This document shows positions 56,144 through 64,000 of a stretch of 64,000 nt of DNA, in pieces. Location of the stretch: the NCBI GenBank assembly GCA_902554655.1, contig CACDPE010000001.1, positions 1-64,000 of the forward strand. The letters are read 5' to 3'. Under the pieces are notes generated by a model. That model was not told the DNA's origin, searched no databases, and worked only from the letters and a program-made list of their open reading frames with translations. The position numbers were made by a program, and so were the translations under genes. This stretch comes from an uncultured Bacteroidota bacterium. GTDB taxonomy: Bacteria; Bacteroidota; Bacteroidia; Flavobacteriales; Flavobacteriaceae. Numbering within the stretch: the stretch's first letter is position 1; the number at the start of each line of letters is the position of its first letter.

Positions 56144-56175
56144 TTTTGAAAATTAAATTATCTGATGTATTTTTG
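56144..56175 (+). promoter_or_regulatory. Promoter of the aromatic amino-acid operon
   Basis: TTTTG at 56144-56148 (-33 type) and TATTTTTG at 56168-56175 (exact TAnnTTTG), separated by 19 bases. The transcript should start around 56179-56182, just before the leader ATG at 56183. Confidence 0.7.
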
Positions 56176-56182
56176 AAAAAAT

Positions 56183-56236
56183 ATGAACAAAACCTATAAC
56201 AAAAAATTCTATTTCTACTTTTACTATTCAAGTTAA
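56183..56236 (+). CDS. Phe/Tyr leader peptide of the pheA attenuator
   Basis: A 17-codon ORF absent from the ORF track, MNKTYNKKFYFYFYYSS then TAA. Codons 9-15 are seven uninterrupted aromatics (F Y F Y F Y Y), with another Tyr at codon 5. The next gene encodes prephenate dehydratase, and the operon makes Phe and Tyr. A ribosome starved for charged tRNA-Phe or tRNA-Tyr would stall in this run. Its ATG lies only about 8 bases after the -7 element, so the leader mRNA is nearly leaderless. Confidence 0.88.
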   Translation: MNKTYNKKFYFYFYYSS

Positions 56237-56303
56237 AGAAGGATTTTTTGTTATTATATAAATAAATAAATCAAAGAGTCCTGAATTTCAGGACTTTTTT
56301 TTT
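56196..56303 (+). promoter_or_regulatory. Transcription attenuator of the pheA operon
   Basis: Four mutually exclusive segments are visible. Segment 1 (56196-56210) pairs with segment 2 (56240-56254) over 15 bp with one G-U (protector). Segment 2 (AGGATTTTTTG, 56240-56250) also pairs with segment 3 (CAAAGAGTCCT, 56272-56282) over 11 bp with two G-U (antiterminator). Segment 3 (56277-56285) pairs with segment 4 (56287-56295) as the terminator stem. Segment 1 overlaps the start of the Phe/Tyr codon run, so stalling would mask it and favour 2:3; completing translation to the stop at 56234-56236 would mask segment 2 and favour 3:4. Confidence 0.87.
56277..56303 (+). terminator. Attenuator terminator before pheA
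   Basis: AGTCCTGAA-t-TTCAGGACT (realistically a 7-bp stem with a 5-base loop) followed by nine T. The last T is five bases before the pheA ATG at 56309. Confidence 0.93.
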
Positions 56304-56308
56304 GGATT

Positions 56309-57127
56309 ATGAAAATAGCAATTCAGGGAATATCAGGATCTTATCACGATCAAGTAGCTAAAATTTACTTTGGAAATGAATGTACAATATTAGACTGTAT
56401 GACGTTTGATGAAGTAGTTTTATCTGTTAAAGATGGGGTGTCCGATTTTGGGGTAATGGCTATTGAAAATTCAATTGCTGGTTCATTGATACCAAATTAT
56501 TCACTAATTGATGAAAATAATTTAAAAATTATTGGAGAGTCTTATATAAATATAAATCACCAATTGATGGTAGCACCTGGTGTCAAAATTGATGATATAA
56601 AAACTATTTCATCACATCCCATGGCTCTTCTCCAATGTAAAGATTTTTTAAAAAATTCAAATAAATTAATATTAGAAGATAAAGATACAGCTGAAGTTGC
56701 AAACAAGATTTCTAAAAATAATTTAACTGATATGGCTGCAATCGCAAGTAATAAAGCTGCAGAAATATATGGCTTGGATATAATTGAAAAGAATATTCAA
56801 ACAATCAAAAATAATGAGACTAGATTTGTGATTTTATCAGCTGAAGATTCATTGAATTCAAATATAGAAAAAAACAAGGCTTCATTAAAGTTAATTTTAA
56901 ATCATAGTAATGGAAGTTTAGCTAAGGTTTTAAATATTTTCCACAATTATAATATCAATCTAACAAAAATTCAATCTATTCCTGTAATCGAAACACCCTG
57001 GAAATACTCATTTTTTATTGATGTAACTTTTACAAATATCAATGATTATACTAATGCAATAAAAAATGTTAAACTAAATTCGGAGTTGCTTAAGGAATTT
57101 GGTTTATATAAAAGTGAAAAGTTATGA
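56309..57127 (+). CDS. pheA: Prephenate dehydratase
   Basis: Converts prephenate to phenylpyruvate for phenylalanine. 272 residues: a periplasmic-binding-like catalytic domain (FGVMAIENSIAGSLIPNY, SHPMALLQCKDFL, and the NNETRFVIL motif with the catalytic Thr) and a C-terminal ACT domain (about 190-265; NGSLAKVLNIFHNYNINLTKIQS) for feedback by Phe. No chorismate mutase domain is attached; that sits on the DAHP synthase. First structural gene after the attenuator; its stop overlaps the next start (ATGA). Confidence 0.95.
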   Translation: MKIAIQGISGSYHDQVAKIYFGNECTILDCMTFDEVVLSVKDGVSDFGVMAIENSIAGSLIPNYSLIDENNLKIIGESYININHQLMVAPGVKIDDIKTISSHPMALLQCKDFLKNSNKLILEDKDTAEVANKISKNNLTDMAAIASNKAAEIYGLDIIEKNIQTIKNNETRFVILSAEDSLNSNIEKNKASLKLILNHSNGSLAKVLNIFHNYNINLTKIQSIPVIETPWKYSFFIDVTFTNINDYTNAIKNVKLNSELLKEFGLYKSEKL

Positions 57128-58266
57128 TTAAAGTAGCTGAAAGATTAAATCATATTGAAGAATATTACTTTTCAAAAAAATTAAGGGAGGTAAAGAAACT
57201 TGAGAAGGATGGTAAACCAATAATCAATATGGGCATAGGAAGTCCTGATATTTTACCTCCAAAAAAAATATCTCAGTCTTTACAAAAATCATTAAATCAT
57301 GAAAATGCTCATAGATACCAGAGTTACAAGGGGATAGATTTACTTAGAGAATCAATTAAAAATTTTTATAAATCTAATTATAATGTTGAATTAAACTCTG
57401 ATAATAATATTCTTCCATTACTTGGATCAAAAGAAGGGATTATGCATATCTCACTAGCATTTTTAAATCCTGGTGATGAGGTATTAATCCCTGATCCTGG
57501 TTATCCAACTTATACATCAGTTACAAATATTGTTGGTGCAAAACCGATATATTTTGATTTAACTGAAGAAAATTCTTGGCTACCAGATATTGATAAATTA
57601 AATCAATTGAATTTATCTAAAGTTAAACTTATGTGGATTAATTATCCAAATATGCCAACTGGTTCTGACTTAGACACAGTCAAGTTTGAAGAACTTATTT
57701 CGTTTGCTAAACAAAATGAAATTTTATTGATTAATGATAATCCATATAGTTTTATACTAAATAAAAATCCAAAAAGTATATTATCAATTGAAAACTCAAT
57801 TGATTATTGCATGGAATTAAACTCACTTAGCAAGTCATTTAATATGTCAGGTTGGAGAGTTGGAATGCTCTTAGGTTCAAAAAGAAATATCGATTGTGTT
57901 TTAAAAATAAAATCCAATATGGATTCCGGTATGTTTTATGGAGTTCAAATGGGTGCTGTAAAAGCTTTAAAATTAGATAGTAGTTGGTTTAATAAAATCA
58001 ATGATATGTATTTAAAAAGAAAAAAAATTGTTTTAGAAATATGTGACATTTTAAACTTATCATATGATCCTAAATCAGTTGGAATGTTTGTTTGGGCAAA
58101 AATTAATTCAAATAAATCATCAAAAGAATTAACTGATTATTTATTGTATGAAAAAAATATTTTTGTTACACCAGGATTTATTTTTGGAAAAAATGGTGAA
58201 GGATATATTCGTTTTTCATTGTGTTTAGATGAGCAATTAATTACTAAAGCAAAAAGTAGATTATAA
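57124..58266 (+). CDS. Class I/II aminotransferase, likely aromatic
   Basis: PLP-dependent enzyme of 380 residues: INMGIGSPDILPP, SKEGIMHISLAFLNPGDEVLIPDPGYPTY (excerpt DEVLIPDPGYPTY), NYPNMPTGSDL and the Schiff-base Lys in NSLSKSFNMSGWRVGM. The DapL/AspC-like fold is broad, but the position between pheA and tyrA argues for the last transamination of phenylpyruvate and hydroxyphenylpyruvate. Overlaps both neighbours by 1-4 bp. Confidence 0.88.
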   Translation: MIKVAERLNHIEEYYFSKKLREVKKLEKDGKPIINMGIGSPDILPPKKISQSLQKSLNHENAHRYQSYKGIDLLRESIKNFYKSNYNVELNSDNNILPLLGSKEGIMHISLAFLNPGDEVLIPDPGYPTYTSVTNIVGAKPIYFDLTEENSWLPDIDKLNQLNLSKVKLMWINYPNMPTGSDLDTVKFEELISFAKQNEILLINDNPYSFILNKNPKSILSIENSIDYCMELNSLSKSFNMSGWRVGMLLGSKRNIDCVLKIKSNMDSGMFYGVQMGAVKALKLDSSWFNKINDMYLKRKKIVLEICDILNLSYDPKSVGMFVWAKINSNKSSKELTDYLLYEKNIFVTPGFIFGKNGEGYIRFSLCLDEQLITKAKSRL

Positions 58267-59132
58267 TGAAAATTGGAATAATTGGACTAGGTTTAATGGG
58301 TGGGTCATTTTCTTATGATATTAGAGATTTATATCCTGATGCTGTAATTTCAGGATTTGATATTTCAAAGCAAAATACTACTACTGCTATTGAATTAGGA
58401 ATAATTAGTTCATTACTTGATATTAGAAAAATATCTGATTTTAACATCATTATCGTTTCAGTCCCTGTTGACAAATCGATTGATGTTTTAAAAAGAGTTT
58501 TAAATAATGTTTCAAAAGAAACCCTCGTTATCGATGTAGGTTCAACTAAGCAAAAAATATGTAGTGAGTTAAAAAATCATATTAATAGAAAAAATTTTTT
58601 GGCAATGCACCCAATTTCAGGAACTGAGAATAGTGGACCATATTCTGCCAAGAAAAATTTATATTTTAATATTACTAATATTATTTGTGAGCCTGAATTA
58701 ACAAGTCCTAATCTATTAGATTTTGCTAATTCCCTGTTTAAAAAGTTTAATATGAAAATTATTAATATGGATCCAGCATCTCACGATCAACATATTTCAT
58801 ATGTTTCTCATCTTTCACATATTACTTCATTTATCTTAGCTAAAACAGTGATTCTGAAGGAAAAGAATGAAAAAAATATTTTTGATCTAGCTGGAAGTGG
58901 ATTTGAATCAACTGTTAGATTAGCAAAAAGTTCATCTGAAATGTGGACACCAATCTTTCTTCAGAACAAAGAAAATATTTTAGAGGCTTTAAATGGATAT
59001 ATTAATAATCTTGAGGAGTTAAAACAATTAATAATTAATAATGATAAAAAATCTATAATTAAAGATTTAAACAATATAAATAGAGTTAAAAAAATTCTTT
59101 TAGGGATAAACAATAAAAACTATGAAAAATAA
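58266..59132 (+). CDS. tyrA: Prephenate dehydrogenase
   Basis: Oxidises prephenate to 4-hydroxyphenylpyruvate for tyrosine. 288 residues, NAD(P) motif GIIGLGLMGGSFS at the N-terminus, VIDVGSTKQKIC, AMHPISGTENSGP (His of the active site) and the helical C-terminal half with SYVSHLSHITSFIL. No ACT domain, so feedback by Tyr is not evident. Overlaps the next gene by 11 bp. Confidence 0.93.
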   Translation: MKIGIIGLGLMGGSFSYDIRDLYPDAVISGFDISKQNTTTAIELGIISSLLDIRKISDFNIIIVSVPVDKSIDVLKRVLNNVSKETLVIDVGSTKQKICSELKNHINRKNFLAMHPISGTENSGPYSAKKNLYFNITNIICEPELTSPNLLDFANSLFKKFNMKIINMDPASHDQHISYVSHLSHITSFILAKTVILKEKNEKNIFDLAGSGFESTVRLAKSSSEMWTPIFLQNKENILEALNGYINNLEELKQLIINNDKKSIIKDLNNINRVKKILLGINNKNYEK

Positions 59133-60204
59133 CAAAAAACTTAGAAAATGGCTTGATGATTTTAAATTAGATCATCCACTGGTAATTGCTGGGCCATGTA
59201 GTGCTGAAACTGAAGCTCAAATGATGAGTATTGCTAATGAACTTAAAGGCTCTGATGTTTCTATTTTCAGAGCTGGTATATGGAAACCTAGAACAAGGCC
59301 AGGTATGTTTGAAGGCGTTGGTTCAATTGGACTTAAGTGGTTACAAAAGGTAAAAAAAGAAACAGGATTACTTACTGCGACTGAAGTTGCAAATGCAAAT
59401 CATGTAAAGCTTGCTATTGAACATGATGTAGACGTTTTATGGATTGGAGCTAGATCTACAGTTAGCCCATTTATTGTTCAAGAAATTGCTGATACCCTTA
59501 AAGGAACAGATAAAATAGTACTGATAAAAAATCCTGTTAACCCTGATTTAGCATTATGGTATGGCGGAATTGAAAGATTATATTCATCTGACATTAAAAA
59601 ACTTGGTGTTATTCACAGAGGATTTTCTACATACTCAAAATCAAAATTTAGAAATAATCCTGAATGGCAAATCCCTATAGAACTTCAAAATAAATTTCCT
59701 GACTTGCCATTAATTTGTGATCCTTCACATATATGTGGAAGAAGAGATCTATTACATGATGTTTCCCAAATTTCTCTAGATTTAAACTTTGATGGATTAA
59801 TGATTGAATCTCATATTGATCCAGATAATGCATGGAGTGATGCTGCTCAACAAATCACACCAAAGGTTTTAATACAGCTAATGAAAGAGCTAAAGATTAG
59901 AAAAGGAGCTTTCAATGAAGAGAGTTATGTAAATAAACTTGCGAAGTATAGAACAAAAATTGACATAGCTGATAATGATATTTTAGAAATTTTGTCCAAG
60001 AGAATGATTATATCAGATAAAATTGGTAAGCTAAAGAAAAAACAAAATGTTGCTGTTTTACAATCAAAAAGATGGAATGAAATTTTAGGTAAGATGATTT
60101 TAGTAGGGAAAGAAAAAGGATTGAGTGAGGATTTTGTTTTGAAAATTTTTAAAGCAATTCATCAAGAATCAATAAATCATCAAAATAAAATATTAAATAG
60201 TTAA
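59122..60204 (+). CDS. DAHP synthase - chorismate mutase bifunctional enzyme
   Basis: 360 residues in two domains. Residues about 15-260: type I-beta (KDO8P-like) DAHP synthase, with AGPCSAETEAQMM, RAGIWKPRTRPGMFEGVG, LWIGARST, LIKNPVNPD and LICDPSHICGRRD. Residues about 270-355: AroQ-type chorismate mutase (LAKYRTKIDIADNDILEILSKRM, ISDKIGKLKKKQNVAVLQSKRW). It thus controls entry to the shikimate pathway and the branch to prephenate in a single protein; the mutase domain may act as the allosteric sensor, as known for the family. Confidence 0.94.
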   Translation: MKNNKKLRKWLDDFKLDHPLVIAGPCSAETEAQMMSIANELKGSDVSIFRAGIWKPRTRPGMFEGVGSIGLKWLQKVKKETGLLTATEVANANHVKLAIEHDVDVLWIGARSTVSPFIVQEIADTLKGTDKIVLIKNPVNPDLALWYGGIERLYSSDIKKLGVIHRGFSTYSKSKFRNNPEWQIPIELQNKFPDLPLICDPSHICGRRDLLHDVSQISLDLNFDGLMIESHIDPDNAWSDAAQQITPKVLIQLMKELKIRKGAFNEESYVNKLAKYRTKIDIADNDILEILSKRMIISDKIGKLKKKQNVAVLQSKRWNEILGKMILVGKEKGLSEDFVLKIFKAIHQESINHQNKILNS

Positions 60205-61121
60205 TGACAGGATTAGTTTACAAATCAACAGGCAGTTTCTATAAAATAAAATTAGAAAATGGATCTTTTGTTGATTGTAAACTTTCAGGAAAATTTAGAA
60301 TTCAGGACATAAATTCTACTAATCCAATTTGTGTGGGTGATCAAGTACTTGTTGATTTAAATGAATCTTCAGGAAATGTAATAAAGGAATTGTTTGAAAG
60401 AAAGAATTATGTTGTTAGAAAGTCAGTCAAATTATCAAAACAATTTCACATTATAGCCTCAAATATTAATCTTTGTTTTTTAATTGTTACGCCAAAAAAT
60501 CCTGAAACATCAACTATGTTTATTGATAGATTTTTAGCATCAACTGTTTCATATGGAATTGATACTTTAATTTTATTTAATAAGATTGATAATTATGATC
60601 TAAAGTCTAAAGAAATTGTAAAAAATCTTGAAGAAATATATACATCTGCTGGTTATAAAACAATTTCAGTTTCAGGAAAGAAAAAAATTAATATTGATAT
60701 ACTAAAAAGTATTATGATAGGTAATACATGTGTTTTCTCAGGACATAGTGGAGTTGGAAAATCAACATTGATAAATTCTCTTGATTCTGATCTAAATATT
60801 AAAACATCACCAATTTCTGATTCTAATTTAACTGGTCAACATACTACTACTTTTTCCCAAATGTATGATTTAGAATTTGGTTCTAAAATTATTGATACTC
60901 CAGGTATAAAAGGTTTCGGGTTATATAATGTCAATAAACATGAGTTAAAAGATTATTTTAAAGAGTTTTTAAATATCAATTCTTGTAAATTTAATAACTG
61001 TACACATAATCATGAACCTGACTGTGAGATTAAAAAAAGTGTCGATAATGGATTAATTTCAAGATCTAGGTATAATAATTACATTTCAATGTTATTAGAA
61101 ATTGAAAATAGTTTTAGGTAA
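60204..61121 (+). CDS. rsgA: Ribosome small-subunit-dependent GTPase RsgA
   Basis: Circularly permuted GTPase helping 30S maturation. 305 residues: N-terminal OB fold (LVYKSTGSFYKIKLENG), G4-like LFNKID, P-loop GHSGVGKSTLINSL, IIDTPGIKGFGLY and a C-terminal zinc knuckle CKFNNCTHNHEPDC. It starts at the last base of the preceding stop. Its inclusion in the aromatic operon is positional, not functional, as far as can be seen. Confidence 0.95.
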   Translation: MTGLVYKSTGSFYKIKLENGSFVDCKLSGKFRIQDINSTNPICVGDQVLVDLNESSGNVIKELFERKNYVVRKSVKLSKQFHIIASNINLCFLIVTPKNPETSTMFIDRFLASTVSYGIDTLILFNKIDNYDLKSKEIVKNLEEIYTSAGYKTISVSGKKKINIDILKSIMIGNTCVFSGHSGVGKSTLINSLDSDLNIKTSPISDSNLTGQHTTTFSQMYDLEFGSKIIDTPGIKGFGLYNVNKHELKDYFKEFLNINSCKFNNCTHNHEPDCEIKKSVDNGLISRSRYNNYISMLLEIENSFR

Positions 61122-61574
61122 ATGAAAGCTGTAATTCAAAGGGTTAATTATTCAAAACTTAAAATCCATGGTAAGGTTTATAGTGAAATTTCCAAAGGAT
61201 TAATGGTTCTTTTAGGGATTACTCATGAAGATTCAATTGATGACATTAAATGGTTATCAAATAAAATTGTAAATCTCAGAATTTTTAATGATGATAATGG
61301 AATAATGAATAAATCTGTAAAAGAAATTGATGGAGATTTACAAGTTATAAGCCAATTTACTCTACACGCACTAACAAAAAAAGGAAACAGACCTTCCTAT
61401 ATTCATGCAGCAAAAGGTAAGTTTGCTGAAAGTAACTACAATTTATTTGTAGATGAAATCAGCATGATTTTTAATAAAAAAATAAAAACTGGTAAATTTG
61501 GTGCTGATATGCAGATAGATTTTGAAAATGATGGCCCCGTCACTATAATTATTGACTCTAAAAATAAAGTCTAA
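61122..61574 (+). CDS. dtd: D-aminoacyl-tRNA deacylase
   Basis: Removes D-amino acids (classically D-Tyr) wrongly attached to tRNA. 150 residues with family motifs MKAVIQRVNYSKLKI, SQFTLHALTKKGNRPSYIHAA (SQFTL and NRPSY, in two parts) and the GADMQIDFENDGPVTIIID end. Placing a D-Tyr-tRNA proofreader in the Tyr operon is suggestive. Two-bp gap to the next ATG. Confidence 0.95.
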   Translation: MKAVIQRVNYSKLKIHGKVYSEISKGLMVLLGITHEDSIDDIKWLSNKIVNLRIFNDDNGIMNKSVKEIDGDLQVISQFTLHALTKKGNRPSYIHAAKGKFAESNYNLFVDEISMIFNKKIKTGKFGADMQIDFENDGPVTIIIDSKNKV

Positions 61575-61575
61575 T

Positions 61576-61902
61576 ATGAAATTAAATATCTTACAAAAAA
61601 AAGTTGATGATTGGATTAAAAAGTATGGCGTAAGGTATTTTAATGAACTTACTAATATGGCTCAACTCACCGAAGAGGTTGGAGAAGTAGCTAGAATTAT
61701 TTCCAGAGTATATGGTGAGCAATCCCCAAAAAAGAATGAAAAAATTAATGATTTAGGTGAAGAACTGGCTGATGTTTTATTTGTTTTAATATGTTTAGCT
61801 AATCAAACAGGTGTTGATTTGGAAAAGGCTTTTGAAGAAAAATTAAATAAGAAAACAAAAAGAGATAAAGAAAGACATTTCTCAAATGAAAAATTAAAAT
61901 GA
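61576..61902 (+). CDS. MazG-like nucleotide pyrophosphohydrolase
   Basis: A 108-residue single-domain all-alpha NTP pyrophosphatase. Metal-binding pattern: LTEEVGEVARIIS (EExxE) and LGEELADVLFVLICLA (ExxD). Small MazG-like proteins clean up aberrant nucleotides. The supplied ORF start at 61552 lies inside dtd; ATG 61576 immediately follows the dtd stop. Overlaps aroA by 4 bp. Confidence 0.9.
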   Translation: MKLNILQKKVDDWIKKYGVRYFNELTNMAQLTEEVGEVARIISRVYGEQSPKKNEKINDLGEELADVLFVLICLANQTGVDLEKAFEEKLNKKTKRDKERHFSNEKLK

Positions 61903-63134
61903 AAAAAGTTCAGATAATACCATCTGATTTATCTTCTGATTCAAGTGTTAAAATATCTGGTTCAAAAAGTGAGTCAAACAGAGTTTTAATCTTAAATTCA
62001 ATTTTCAAAAACATTAAAATAAGCAATCTTTCAGATTCTGATGATTCGGTTGTTCTTAAAAATGCTCTTGAAAATCCTAATAAAAAAATTGATATACATC
62101 ATGCTGGTACTGCAATGAGATTTTTAACTGCTTATCTCTCAACAATAGAGGAAGGTAAGTTTACGTTAACTGGATCTGAAAGAATGAAAGAAAGACCTAT
62201 TGGTATTTTAGTTGATGCATTAAAAAATTTAGGATTTAATATTAATTATCTCAAAAAAAAGGGTTACCCACCTTTAGAAATTAATGGAACTAAAAATAAA
62301 AAGTCAATCATAAAACTTAAATCTGATATTAGTAGTCAATTTATCAGTGCTTTAATCTTAATTGGGCCAACTTTTAAAAATGGTTTAACCATTGAACTTG
62401 AAGGTGAAATTATATCTAAACCTTATATAAATTTGACATTGCATGTTTTGAAGAGATTAGGAATTGGTTACTCATACATAAAAAATATAATTAAAATTGA
62501 TTATGCTAAAGAGATTAGCCCAAACGAATATTTAATCGAATCTGATTGGAGTTCTTCATCTTATTTTTATGCAGTTGTTGCTATTAACAAAAAAATAAAT
62601 ATTAAGCTGAATAATTTTTTTAAAGAATCTTACCAAGGCGACAGTTATGTAGAAAAAATTTTTTTGAAACTAGGTGTTAAAACTAAATTTTTAAATCAAA
62701 ATGAAATACTATTATCTCCGATTTATGGTTATAAAAGGCCTAGTAGTTTGTTGTTTAATTTAATAGACAACCCTGACTTAGCCCAAACTGTTGCAGTAAC
62801 TTGTTTGGCTTTAAAAATCCAAGTTAAAATAACTGGTCTTCAAACACTAAAAATTAAAGAAACTGATAGAATTCTAGCATTACATAACGAGCTGTCAAAG
62901 TTTGGTGCAAAAATTATTTTTGATGATGCTAGTATTGAAATTTTTCCGCCGGTTGAATTTAATAAAAATATTGAAATATTTACCTACGATGACCATAGAA
63001 TGGCTTTGTCATTTGCACCACTTGGTTTGATTACTCCAATAATAATTAATGACCCAGATGTTGTAACAAAATCATTTCCAAATTATTGGAATGATTTATT
63101 ACAATTAAATTTTAATCTAAAATTTAAAAATTAA
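61899..63134 (+). CDS. aroA: EPSP synthase (3-phosphoshikimate 1-carboxyvinyltransferase)
   Basis: Sixth shikimate-pathway step, the target of glyphosate. 411 residues: ISGSKSESNRVLIL at the N-terminus, HHAGTAMRFLTAYL (NAGTAMR equivalent; Asn is His here), GSERMKERPIGILVDAL, LKSDISSQFISALILIG, the catalytic segment IKETDRILAL and TYDDHRMALSFAP. Divergent in parts, so the glyphosate class is not assigned. Last gene of the operon before a 62-bp gap. Confidence 0.93.
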   Translation: MKKVQIIPSDLSSDSSVKISGSKSESNRVLILNSIFKNIKISNLSDSDDSVVLKNALENPNKKIDIHHAGTAMRFLTAYLSTIEEGKFTLTGSERMKERPIGILVDALKNLGFNINYLKKKGYPPLEINGTKNKKSIIKLKSDISSQFISALILIGPTFKNGLTIELEGEIISKPYINLTLHVLKRLGIGYSYIKNIIKIDYAKEISPNEYLIESDWSSSSYFYAVVAINKKINIKLNNFFKESYQGDSYVEKIFLKLGVKTKFLNQNEILLSPIYGYKRPSSLLFNLIDNPDLAQTVAVTCLALKIQVKITGLQTLKIKETDRILALHNELSKFGAKIIFDDASIEIFPPVEFNKNIEIFTYDDHRMALSFAPLGLITPIIINDPDVVTKSFPNYWNDLLQLNFNLKFKN

Positions 63135-63196
63135 TTGTTGTTTTACTTGACAACCCCAGTATTCTAAATGTATATTAGCCGCTTTAATTTATTTTT

Positions 63197-64000
63197 ATGA
63201 AGCTTTCAAATTTTAATTATGATTTGCCAAAAGATTTATTGGCCGAATATCCCTCTGATCAAAGAGATGAATCAAGGTTAATGGTATTAGACAGAAAATC
63301 GAATAAAATTGAGCACAAATTATTTAAAGATGTGATTGATTATTTTGAAGACGGTGATTCTTTTGTTTTAAATGACACTAAAGTTTTTCCTGCAAGATTA
63401 ATAGGTAACAAAGAGAAGACAGGTGCTAGAATTGAAGTTTTTTTACTAAGAGAATTAAGTAGAGATCAAAGATTGTGGGATGTTTTAGTTGATCCAGCTA
63501 GAAAGATTAGAATTGGTAATAAATTATACTTTGGAGATGATGATAGCTTGGTTGCTGAAGTTATTGACAACACAACTTCTAGGGGTAGAACATTAAGATT
63601 TCTTTACGATGGTTCATATGATGAATTTAGAGAAAAATTATTGGAATTAGGTCAGACACCACTTCCAAAATATATCAAGAGAGAAGAAGAAGACTTTGAT
63701 AAAGATAGATATCAAACTATTTATGCTAAAAATGAAGGTGCTGTAGCAGCTCCTACTGCTGGTTTACATTTTTCAAAACATTTACTAAAAAGATTACAAA
63801 TTAAAGGAATAAGTCTTGCTGAATTAACATTACATGTTGGCTTAGGAACTTTTAACCCTGTTGAGGTAGAAGATCTATCAAAACATAAAATGGATTCTGA
63901 GGAATTATTTATAGGTCAAAAAGCTGTTGATATTATTAATCAAACAAAAAGCAATAAGAAAAAAGTTTGTGCTGTTGGAACAACTGTTATGAGAGGGTTG
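63197..64000 (+). CDS. queA: tRNA ribosyltransferase-isomerase QueA, 3'-truncated
   Basis: Makes epoxyqueuosine from preQ1-tRNA using SAM. Absent from the ORF track because it runs off the window. ATG 63197 gives [20 protein letters not shown], then [41 protein letters not shown] and [15 protein letters not shown]. About 268 of some 350 residues are present; the frame is open to base 64000. No QueA-specific riboswitch is seen in the 62-bp gap before it. Confidence 0.96.
   Translation, partial: MKLSNFNYDLPKDLLAEYPSDQRDESRLMVLDRKSNKIEHKLFKDVIDYFEDGDSFVLNDTKVFPARLIGNKEKTGARIEVFLLRELSRDQRLWDVLVDPARKIRIGNKLYFGDDDSLVAEVIDNTTSRGRTLRFLYDGSYDEFREKLLELGQTPLPKYIKREEEDFDKDRYQTIYAKNEGAVAAPTAGLHFSKHLLKRLQIKGISLAELTLHVGLGTFNPVEVEDLSKHKMDSEELFIGQKAVDIINQTKSNKKKVCAVGTTVMRGL

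Noticed and set aside
1-64000. Mobile elements, CRISPR arrays, defence systems, biosynthetic clusters
   Set aside because: No transposase, integrase, direct-repeat array, cas gene, toxin-antitoxin pair or large synthase was seen; the region reads as core chromosome.

Overview
The window is a 64 kb piece of an AT-rich (roughly 30% GC by eye), densely packed bacterial chromosome, most likely from a marine, genome-streamlined member of the Flavobacteriia (Bacteroidota). Evidence: GLPGLI and DUF4296 proteins, a type IX secretion (T9SS) C-terminal signal, a carboxypeptidase-regulatory-domain outer-membrane barrel, the mevalonate pathway instead of MEP, a membrane pyrophosphatase, TAnnTTTG-type promoter elements, almost no Shine-Dalgarno sequences and several TTG starts. 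No intergenic gap exceeds 300 bp. I see no insertion sequence, integrase, prophage, CRISPR array, rRNA or replication origin. Two tRNAs (Phe-GAA, Leu-UAG) are present.

Layout. 1-3.8 kb: 5'-truncated pyrC, a DUF4296 lipoprotein, tyrS and a convergent LuxE-like gene. 3.9-9 kb: a PhoB/PhoR-like two-component pair, trmB, an alkyltransferase-like gene, mrp, a NifU-domain scaffold and a thioredoxin-reductase-like ferredoxin-NADP reductase. 9-11.7 kb: mevalonate decarboxylase, mevalonate kinase and a degenerate pseudouridine-synthase-like gene. 11.8-17.3 kb: five exported or envelope proteins (ThuA-like, Tat-exported Gfo/Idh/MocA oxidoreductase, DUF1080 lipoprotein, GMC oxidoreductase, gluconate-dehydrogenase-subunit-3-like), which together look like a periplasmic 3-keto-glycoside pathway. 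17.3-27.2 kb: an unknown lipoprotein, tRNA-Phe, coaX, a barrel, a TPR protein, lptC, ppiD, DUF456, ruvC and hemW. 27.2-36 kb: an M20 dipeptidase, tRNA-Leu, CIA30, waaA, a DegT aminotransferase, fabD, a 2TM-DHFR fusion and a class V aminotransferase. 35.3-53.7 kb: an FN3-like lipoprotein, a 1407-aa T9SS cargo, thyA, nupC, a bifunctional-nuclease-family gene, etfAB, pdhB, hppA, a deoxynucleoside kinase, a GLPGLI protein with a frame-disrupted barrel receptor, and a DUF6588-like barrel. 53.7-64 kb: metY-metX behind a SAM-II riboswitch, then the aromatic amino-acid operon pheA-aminotransferase-tyrA-DAHP synthase/chorismate mutase-rsgA-dtd-mazG-aroA, and a 3'-truncated queA.

The most interesting element is the 169-bp gap between metX and pheA. 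It holds a complete-looking transcription attenuator: a promoter, a 17-codon leader peptide with seven consecutive Phe/Tyr codons (MNKTYNKKFYFYFYYSS), a 15-bp protector pairing, an 11-bp antiterminator pairing and a strong intrinsic terminator that ends a few bases before the pheA start. The pairings are mutually exclusive in the classical 1:2, 2:3, 3:4 arrangement and sit in front of exactly the Phe/Tyr genes. The neighbouring metY unit appears to be controlled by S-adenosylmethionine instead, so two adjacent amino-acid units use two different RNA-level controls.

All calls come from reading the sequence and the supplied ORF translations. No database search or folding program was run.
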